Shown: in pieces, positions 58,734-64,000 of the stretch | Position numbering within the stretch: position 1 is the first letter of the stretch | Layout: every line of letters starts with the position of its first letter | Source: Mycolicibacterium arabiense | GTDB lineage: Bacteria > Actinomycetota > Actinomycetes > Mycobacteriales > Mycobacteriaceae | NCBI RefSeq assembly: GCF_010731815.2 | Contig: NZ_AP022593.1 | Location: 4,836,001-4,900,000 of the forward strand | Direction of reading: 5' to 3' | DNA: 64,000 nt | Notes under the pieces: model-generated | Database searches by the model: none | The model's input: the letters and a program-made list of their open reading frames with translations, nothing else | What the model was told of the DNA's origin: nothing | Program-made: the position numbers and the translations under genes

Positions 58734-60389
58734 TCAGGCCGAGCGACCGCGCTCGGACCGGTAGCGCCGCACCAGGGCGTCGGTCGAACTGTCGGTCTGC
58801 TCGGCAGGGGAGCCGTCGTCGGTGAGCACCGGCAGCAGCGCCTTGGCCTGGGTCTTGCCGAGTTCCACACCCCACTGGTCGAACGAGTCGATGCCCCAGA
58901 TGATGCCCTCGGTGAAGACCTGGTGTTCGTAGAGTGCGATCAGCTGGCCCACCACCGACGGCGTCAGCTTGGTGCCGAGAATCGATGTGCTGGGCCGGTT
59001 TCCGGGCATCACCTTGTGCGGGACGACGTCGGCCGCGGTGCCCTCTGCGGCGATCTCCTCGGCGGTCTTGCCGAACGCGAGCACCTGGGTCTGGGCGAAG
59101 AAGTTGCTCATCAGCAGGTCGTGCATGCTGCCGGTGCCGTCGGCGGTCGGCAGGTCGTCGGTCGGCTGCGAGAACCCGATGAAGTCCGCGGGGATGAGCC
59201 GCGTGCCCTGGTGCAGCAACTGGTAGAACGCGTGCTGACCGTTGGTTCCCGGTTCGCCCCAGTAGATCTCGCCGGTTGCGGTCGTCACCGGTGAGCCGTC
59301 GGCGCGCACCGACTTGCCGTTGCTCTCCATCGTGAGCTGCTGCAGGTACGCCGCGAACCGGGCCAGATCGTTCGAGTAGGGCAGAACCGCCCGCGACTGG
59401 GCGCCGAAGAACTCGTTGTACCAGAGCCCGATGAGGCCAAGCAGCACAGGCGCATTCGACTCCAGCGGCGTCGTGCGGAAGTGTTCGTCGACCAGGTGGA
59501 AGCCGGCCAGGAACTCGGCGAACCGCTCCTTGCCGATCGCCGCCATCACCGACAGGCCGATCGCCGAATCCACCGAGTAGCGGCCGCCGACCCAGTCCCA
59601 GAAGCCAAACATGTTGGCGGTGTCGATGCCGAACTCGTCGACGAGCTTCTCGTTGGTCGACACCGCGACGAAGTGCTTGGCCACCGCGTCGTCGCCGAGC
59701 GCGTCGGTGAGCCAGCGCCGCGCGGCGGTCGCGTTGGTTAGCGTCTCGAGCGTCGTGAAGGTCTTGGACGCCACGATGAACAGCGTCGAGGCGGGGTCGA
59801 GCCCGTCGAGTTTCGCGACGAGATCGGCGGGATCGACGTTGGAGACGAAGCGCGCCGAGATGCCGGCGTCGGCGTAGTGCCGCAGCGCCTGGTACACCAT
59901 CACCGGGCCGAGGTCGGATCCGCCGATGCCGATGTTGACGACGCATGCGATGCGCTCACCCGTCGCCCCCGACCACTCGCCGCTACGCAGCCGGTCGGTG
60001 AACTCGCCCATCCGGTCCAGCACCTCGTGCACGTCGCCGACGACGTCCTGACCGTCCACCGTCAGCGACGCGTCGCGGGGCAGGCGCAGCGCGGTGTGCA
60101 GCACCGCGCGGTCCTCGGAGGTGTTGATGTGTTCGCCGGCGAACATCGCGTCGCGTTTGCCTTCGAGGTCGGCTGCGCGGGCGAGGTCGACGAGCAGTTC
60201 CAGCGTCTCGCGGGTGACGCGGTGCTTGCTGTAGTCGACGTAGAGATCGCCGACGGTCAAGGTCAATTCGTGGCCGCGGGCCGGGTCCTGGTCGAAGAAT
60301 TCGCGCAGGTGCTTCGAGCCGATGGTCTCGTGGTGCCGGACCAATGCGTTCCACGCCGGAGTCGTCGAGATGTCTGAAATCTGCGCCAT
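58734..60389 (-). CDS. pgi: Glucose-6-phosphate isomerase
   Basis: The 551-residue enzyme has the PGI signature blocks: [20 protein letters not shown] near residue 150, [15 protein letters not shown] near 205 and [18 protein letters not shown] near 505 (PGI signature 2), plus the catalytic Glu region. It interconverts glucose-6-phosphate and fructose-6-phosphate in glycolysis and gluconeogenesis. The ATG at 60389 is chosen over the TTG at 60395. Its order between SDR and downstream chorismate mutase matches Rv0945-Rv0948c. Confidence 0.97.
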   Translation of the reverse strand: MAQISDISTTPAWNALVRHHETIGSKHLREFFDQDPARGHELTLTVGDLYVDYSKHRVTRETLELLVDLARAADLEGKRDAMFAGEHINTSEDRAVLHTALRLPRDASLTVDGQDVVGDVHEVLDRMGEFTDRLRSGEWSGATGERIACVVNIGIGGSDLGPVMVYQALRHYADAGISARFVSNVDPADLVAKLDGLDPASTLFIVASKTFTTLETLTNATAARRWLTDALGDDAVAKHFVAVSTNEKLVDEFGIDTANMFGFWDWVGGRYSVDSAIGLSVMAAIGKERFAEFLAGFHLVDEHFRTTPLESNAPVLLGLIGLWYNEFFGAQSRAVLPYSNDLARFAAYLQQLTMESNGKSVRADGSPVTTATGEIYWGEPGTNGQHAFYQLLHQGTRLIPADFIGFSQPTDDLPTADGTGSMHDLLMSNFFAQTQVLAFGKTAEEIAAEGTAADVVPHKVMPGNRPSTSILGTKLTPSVVGQLIALYEHQVFTEGIIWGIDSFDQWGVELGKTQAKALLPVLTDDGSPAEQTDSSTDALVRRYRSERGRSA

Positions 60390-60438
60390 ATCCAAACCCT
60401 AATGCGGGCGTCGAAACGAAGGTGTAAATGATGGATGT

Positions 60439-61887
60439 ATGGACACCAGCGCGCTCCTGAAGTCAGTTCCCACCGGCCTGTGGATCGGCGGTGAGGAACG
60501 GCAGGGAAAATCGACCTTCGACGTGCTCGACCCCTCGAGTGACGAACCGCTGATCAGCGTGGCCGACGCCACTGCGGAGGACGCCGTCGCCGCGCTGGAC
60601 GCCGCGTGTGCCGTCCAGGCCGAGTGGGCCGCGACCGCGCCCCGCAAGCGCGGCGAGATCCTGCGGTCGGTGTTCGAGACCATCACCGACCGCGCCGACG
60701 ACATCGCGGCCCTGATGACCCTCGAGATGGGCAAGGTGGTCGCCGAGAGCAAGGGCGAGGTGACCTACGGCGCCGAGTTCTTCCGCTGGTTCGCCGAGGA
60801 GGCCGTGCGCATCGGCGGCCGCTACACCCCGAGCCCCGCGGGCACCGGCAGGATCATCGTCACGAAGCAGCCCGTGGGCCCCTGCTATGCGATCACGCCG
60901 TGGAACTTCCCGTTGGCCATGGGCACCCGCAAGATGGGCCCGGCGTTCGCGGCCGGCTGCACGATGATCGTCAAGCCCGCGCAGGAGACGCCGCTGACGA
61001 TGCTGTACCTCGCCAAGCTGATGGACGAGGCGGGCCTGCCCAAGGGCGTGCTGTCGGTCCTGCCGACCAGTGATCCCGGTGCGGTCACCAGCGCGCTGAT
61101 CGACGACGGACGTTTGCGCAAGCTGACTTTCACCGGATCCACGGGCGTTGGCAAGGCCCTGGTGAAGCAGTCGTCGGACAAGTTGCTGCGCACCTCGATG
61201 GAGTTGGGTGGCAACGCGCCGTTCATCGTGTTCGACGACGCCGACGTCGACGCCGCGGTCGACGGCGCGATGCTCGCCAAGATGCGCAACGGCGGCGAGG
61301 CGTGCACCGCGGCCAACCGCTTCCACGTCGCGAACTCGGTCCGCGCGGAGTTCACCGAGAAGCTGGTGAAGCGCATGAGCGAGGTGAAGCTCGGCAACGG
61401 CCTCGACGAGTCGTCGACGCTGGGACCGCTGATCAACCAGAAGCAGCTCGACAAGGTGACCGAGCTGGTGTCCGACGCCGTGTCGCGCGGCGCGACGGTC
61501 GAGGTGGGTGGCGTGGCGCCGGACGGGCCGGGCAACTTCTACCCGGCGACCGTGCTCGCCGACGTGCCGACCGACGCGCGCATCCTCAAGGAGGAGGTCT
61601 TCGGGCCCGTCGCGCCGATCACCGGCTTCGACACCGAGGAGGAGGGCATCGCCGCGGCCAACGACACCGAGTACGGGTTGGCGGCGTACGTCTACACCCA
61701 GTCGCTCGACCGGGCGCTGCGGGTGGCCGAGGCCATCGAGTCGGGCATGGTCGGCGTCAACCGCGGCGTGATCTCGGACGCTGCTGCTCCGTTCGGCGGC
61801 ATCAAGGAGTCGGGCTTCGGCCGTGAGGGCGGCACCGAGGGCATCGAGGAGTACCTCGACACGAAGTACATCGCGCTGACGAAGTAG
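60439..61887 (+). CDS. gabD: NAD(P)-dependent succinate-semialdehyde dehydrogenase
   Basis: The 482-residue aldehyde dehydrogenase has ITPWNFPLAMGTRKMGPAFAAG (coenzyme region), the catalytic Glu in SMELGGNAPFIVFDDAD and catalytic Cys in NGGEACTAANRFHV near residue 287, and PFGGIKESGFGREGGTEGI. The motifs and length fit succinate-semialdehyde dehydrogenases, which feed GABA-derived carbon to succinate. Substrate specificity is from family similarity. It is divergent from pgi with 49 nt between. Confidence 0.9.
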   Translation: MDTSALLKSVPTGLWIGGEERQGKSTFDVLDPSSDEPLISVADATAEDAVAALDAACAVQAEWAATAPRKRGEILRSVFETITDRADDIAALMTLEMGKVVAESKGEVTYGAEFFRWFAEEAVRIGGRYTPSPAGTGRIIVTKQPVGPCYAITPWNFPLAMGTRKMGPAFAAGCTMIVKPAQETPLTMLYLAKLMDEAGLPKGVLSVLPTSDPGAVTSALIDDGRLRKLTFTGSTGVGKALVKQSSDKLLRTSMELGGNAPFIVFDDADVDAAVDGAMLAKMRNGGEACTAANRFHVANSVRAEFTEKLVKRMSEVKLGNGLDESSTLGPLINQKQLDKVTELVSDAVSRGATVEVGGVAPDGPGNFYPATVLADVPTDARILKEEVFGPVAPITGFDTEEEGIAAANDTEYGLAAYVYTQSLDRALRVAEAIESGMVGVNRGVISDAAAPFGGIKESGFGREGGTEGIEEYLDTKYIALTK

Positions 61888-61890
61888 GGC

Positions 61891-62643
61891 GTGAGACCAC
61901 TCGCGGTCGCGGCGGCGCTGGTCGCCGTCGCGACGCTGGCCGCCGGGTGCGGTCAGGACACTGCCTCCCCGGACACCCTCACGGTGTTCGCGGCGGCCTC
62001 GCTCAAGCAGTCGTTCACCCAGATCGGCGAGCAGTTCGAGGCCGACCATCCGGGCTCGACGGTCGAGTTCTCGTTCGCAGGCTCGTCGGACCTCGTCACA
62101 CAGCTGACCCAGGGTGCGTCGGCCGACGTCTTCGCCTCGGCGGACACCAAGAACATGGACAAGGCGGCGCAGGCGGACCTACTGGCCGGCGAGCCCGTCG
62201 ACTTTGCGACGAATGTCCTCACCATCGCCGTCGCACCGGGGAATCCGGAGGGCATCGCCACGTTCGGTGACCTCGCCCGCCCAGGGCTCGACGTCGTCAC
62301 CTGCGCCCCGCAGGTGCCGTGCGGCGCCGCGACCGAGACCGTCGAGCAGGCGACCGGTGTGCGGCTGGCCCCGGTGAGCGAAGAATCATCGGTGACCGAC
62401 GTGCTCGGCAAGGTGACGTCGGGGCAGGCCGACGCCGGGCTGGTCTACGTCACCGACGTAGCGGGGTCGGGCGGCAAGGTGGCCGCCGTCGACTTCCCGG
62501 AGGCGGCAGACGCCGTCAACACCTATCCGATCGCGACGCTGAAGGACTCGTCGCACGCCGAGTTGGCGCAGGCGTTCGTCGACTTCGTCACCGGCGAGCA
62601 GGGCCGGAAGGTGCTGGGCGACGCGGGGTTCGGCACGCCCTGA
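61891..62643 (+). CDS. modA: Molybdate ABC transporter substrate-binding lipoprotein ModA
   Basis: The 250-residue product has a lipobox (TLAAGC, Cys about 20) and the ModA core LTVFAAASLKQSFTQIGEQFEADHPGSTVEFSFAGSSDLVTQLTQGASADVFASAD, followed by ALVYVTDVA-like GLVYVTDVAGSG. It binds molybdate or tungstate for import. GTG start 3 nt after the dehydrogenase stop. modB and modC are not next to it in this window; the downstream neighbour is on the other strand. Confidence 0.9.
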   Translation: MRPLAVAAALVAVATLAAGCGQDTASPDTLTVFAAASLKQSFTQIGEQFEADHPGSTVEFSFAGSSDLVTQLTQGASADVFASADTKNMDKAAQADLLAGEPVDFATNVLTIAVAPGNPEGIATFGDLARPGLDVVTCAPQVPCGAATETVEQATGVRLAPVSEESSVTDVLGKVTSGQADAGLVYVTDVAGSGGKVAAVDFPEAADAVNTYPIATLKDSSHAELAQAFVDFVTGEQGRKVLGDAGFGTP

Positions 62644-62647
62644 GGCG

Positions 62648-62956
62648 CTAGTGCCCGAGGCGTCCGCGGCCGAGGCGCAGCAGCAGCATCGCCAGGTCCT
62701 TGCCCTCGGGGCCCAGCACGCTGTAGCGCTCGATGACCTGCATCTCGCGGCTGTGCACGAGGCGGGTGCCGCCGGAGGCCATCCGCGCCTTGCCGATGAT
62801 CTTCGAGACCTCCGCGCGCCGCGCGACGGCCGTGATGATCTCGGCGTCGAGCCGGTCGATCTCCTGGCGGAGGTCGTCGATGTCTGGTGTGGGTTCTGCG
62901 TCAACGCTCATGATGTGTGGCTCCGAATCGTCGTCTCGGGTGGATTGTGGTCTCAT
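62648..62956 (-). CDS. Cytosolic chorismate mutase (Rv0948c type, AroQ delta)
   Basis: The 102-residue enzyme is the minimal chorismate mutase that partners DAHP synthase in mycobacteria. The core PDIDDLRQEIDRLDAEIITAVARRAEVSKIIGKARMASGGTRLVHSREMQVIERY is well preserved, and it ends LLLRLGRGRLGH as does the M. tuberculosis protein. The ATG at 62956 (MRPQSTRDDD) resembles the M. tuberculosis start; ATG 62911 is shorter, and the frame is open upstream through the leader. It makes prephenate for Phe/Tyr. Confidence 0.93.
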   Translation of the reverse strand: MRPQSTRDDDSEPHIMSVDAEPTPDIDDLRQEIDRLDAEIITAVARRAEVSKIIGKARMASGGTRLVHSREMQVIERYSVLGPEGKDLAMLLLRLGRGRLGH

Positions 62957-62982
62957 CCGGTTTCGGGCCTCACGAGAGAAGA

Positions 62983-63017
62983 AGAGCCCCGGATCCGGAA
63001 GCGGACCGCGGGGCTCT
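62983..63017 (-). terminator. Hairpin with pyrimidine tail in the chorismate mutase leader
   Basis: A 9-bp perfect stem (AGAGCCCCG / CGGGGCTCT) with a 17-nt loop is followed on the minus strand by TCTTCTCTCG, 27 nt before the chorismate mutase start. This looks like an attenuator or leader terminator. Confidence 0.5.
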
Positions 63018-63034
63018 GGGAAAGCAGCTAGACC

Positions 63035-63059
63035 ACGGACACCGGCGGCCGGTATCCGT
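63035..63059. repeat. Inverted repeat between chorismate mutase and uvrD1
   Basis: ACGGACACCGGC (63035-63046) pairs with GCCGGTATCCGT (63048-63059) with one mismatch. A run of seven A lies just after it on the plus strand. It is upstream of both divergent genes. Confidence 0.5.
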
Positions 63060-63207
63060 AAAAAAATCGTCCCTGCGCTACGAGCACGGAACGAGTGTGC
63101 CACCAACTCCCGCGTCCGCGCAAAGCCCTATTCGGCGGATGTGCCGCAGTGCTGGTTTTCGCGGCTGCGCCGCAGTGTCCCCGGGCAGCGGTAAGTTCAG
63201 AGACGCT

Positions 63208-64000
63208 ATGTCGATCGCCACCGAAACAGATCAGCTCCTCGACGGACTGAATCCTCAGCAGCGTCAAGCGGTCATCCACGAGGGGTCGCCGCTGCTGATC
63301 GTCGCGGGCGCAGGGTCTGGCAAGACCGCGGTGCTCACCCGCCGCATCGCCTACCTGCTCGCCGCCCGCGACGTCGGGGTGGGCCAGGTGCTGGCCATCA
63401 CGTTCACCAACAAGGCGGCCGCCGAGATGCGCGAGCGGGTCGCCGGCCTGATCGGCCCGCGGGCACGGTCGATGTGGGTGTCGACGTTCCACTCGACCTG
63501 CGTGCGGATCCTACGCAACCAGGCGTCGCTGCTGCCGGGCCTGAACTCGAACTTCTCGATCTACGACGCCGACGACTCCCGCCGGCTGCTGATGATGATC
63601 GCCAAGGACATGGGCCTCGACACCAAGAAGTACTCATCGCGGCTGCTGGCGACCAACATCTCCAACCTGAAGAACGAGTTGATCGACCCGGATCGCGCGG
63701 CGGCCGAACTCAACGACTCGACCGACGAGCTGACCCGCATCGTGGCCGAGGTCTACTCGGAGTATCAGAAGCGGCTGCGTGCGGCGAACGCGCTGGACTT
63801 CGACGACCTGATCGGGGAGACGGTCGCCGTCCTGCAGGCGTTCCCGCAGATCGCGCAGTACTACCGCCGACGGTTCCGGCACATCCTGGTCGACGAGTAC
63901 CAGGACACCAACCACGCCCAGTACATGCTGGTGCGCGAGCTGGTCGGCCACGACCTCACCGACACCGAGGTACCACCCGCCGAGCTGTGCGTGGTGGGTG
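63208..64000 (+). CDS. uvrD1: UvrD/PcrA-type DNA helicase UvrD1 (3'-truncated by window)
   Basis: The frame from the ATG at 63208 is open to the window edge, giving 264 residues. It reads as a superfamily 1 helicase: LLDGLNPQQRQAVIHEGSPLL (Q motif), VAGAGSGKTAVLTRRIAYLL (Walker A) near residue 33, VLAITFTNKAAAEMRERV (motif Ia) and ILVDEYQDTNHAQY (Walker B) near residue 228. By position and motifs it is Rv0949 (UvrD1), a Ku-dependent helicase in mycobacteria. About two thirds of the protein lies outside the window. Confidence 0.95.
   Translation, partial: MSIATETDQLLDGLNPQQRQAVIHEGSPLLIVAGAGSGKTAVLTRRIAYLLAARDVGVGQVLAITFTNKAAAEMRERVAGLIGPRARSMWVSTFHSTCVRILRNQASLLPGLNSNFSIYDADDSRRLLMMIAKDMGLDTKKYSSRLLATNISNLKNELIDPDRAAAELNDSTDELTRIVAEVYSEYQKRLRAANALDFDDLIGETVAVLQAFPQIAQYYRRRFRHILVDEYQDTNHAQYMLVRELVGHDLTDTEVPPAELCVVG

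Noticed and set aside
63060..63066. Run of seven A as an intrinsic terminator tail
   Set aside because: On the plus strand the run is A not T, and on the minus strand the T-run precedes the hairpin rather than following it.
1..64000. CRISPR arrays, insertion sequences or rRNA genes
   Set aside because: I saw no regularly spaced repeats, no transposase-like reading frame and no rRNA sequence in the window.

Overview
The window is high-GC, densely packed chromosomal DNA from a fast-growing mycobacterium (Mycolicibacterium-like, close to M. smegmatis in layout). The organism is inferred from recognisable mycobacterial genes and gene orders: the serine hydrolase-ctpE-antitoxin-SRPBCC order (Rv0906-Rv0910 type), the sigK/rskA pair with a DUF1365 gene (Rv0444c/Rv0445c/Rv0448c type), and the ku...ligD...fpg-SDR-pgi-chorismate mutase-uvrD1 order (Rv0937c-Rv0949 type). 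Many start codons are GTG, and several genes belong to F420 (LLM) enzyme families. No prophage, insertion sequence, CRISPR array or rRNA was seen. There is one tRNA, tRNA-Arg(CCU).

Layout. 1-6.4 kb: a plus-strand run of MBL hydrolase (cut by the window edge), lipoprotein serine hydrolase, CtpE calcium P-type ATPase, an MT0933-like antitoxin with its SRPBCC partner, and a BKACE enzyme. 6.4-12.1 kb: cupin, membrane protein, acetyltransferase, an Hsp20 gene with a CIRCE operator upstream, then a minus-strand thiolase / carotenoid oxygenase / double-HxlR operon. 12.1-19 kb: GAF-ANTAR regulator, nucleotidyl cyclase, tRNA-Arg, CsbD, F420 oxidoreductase, YbdK-type ligase and the sigK-rskA locus with an apparent SigK promoter. 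19-27 kb: amidohydrolase and permease, a gamma-glutamylcyclotransferase/poly-gamma-glutamate hydrolase fusion next to mntH behind a DtxR/MntR-like operator, two small exported proteins, and a two-gene oxidoreductase operon behind a KstR-type box.

27-41.6 kb: a PGRS-like glycine-rich protein gene lying between two 134-bp direct repeats, then ku, then a polyol island (fructokinase, mannitol dehydrogenase, SorC-type regulator, four-gene ABC importer), then ligD. The two partners of bacterial non-homologous end joining therefore flank a sugar-alcohol catabolic island. In that island a polyol is imported, oxidised to a ketose and phosphorylated. 41.6-53.2 kb: MarR/F420/nitroreductase cluster, rnhA, an acidic-tailed protein, two alpha/beta hydrolases, an MFS pump divergent from a ROK regulator, an F420 oxidoreductase behind a perfect KstR-type box, and an AurF-like diiron oxygenase. 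53.2-64 kb: BrkB-family membrane protein, cobF, holin-like membrane protein, Fpg/Nei glycosylase, secreted chorismate mutase, SDR, XRE regulator with membrane partner, pgi, succinate-semialdehyde dehydrogenase, modA, cytosolic chorismate mutase and the start of uvrD1.

The signals most worth following are the PGRS cassette and its repeats, a palindrome shared by those repeats and the promoter region of an exported esterase, the well-formed CIRCE, SigK, MntR-like and KstR-type sites, and two families of short dispersed repeats (one intergenic, one inserted in frame inside coding regions). All functional assignments rest on reading motifs by eye; no database search was run.
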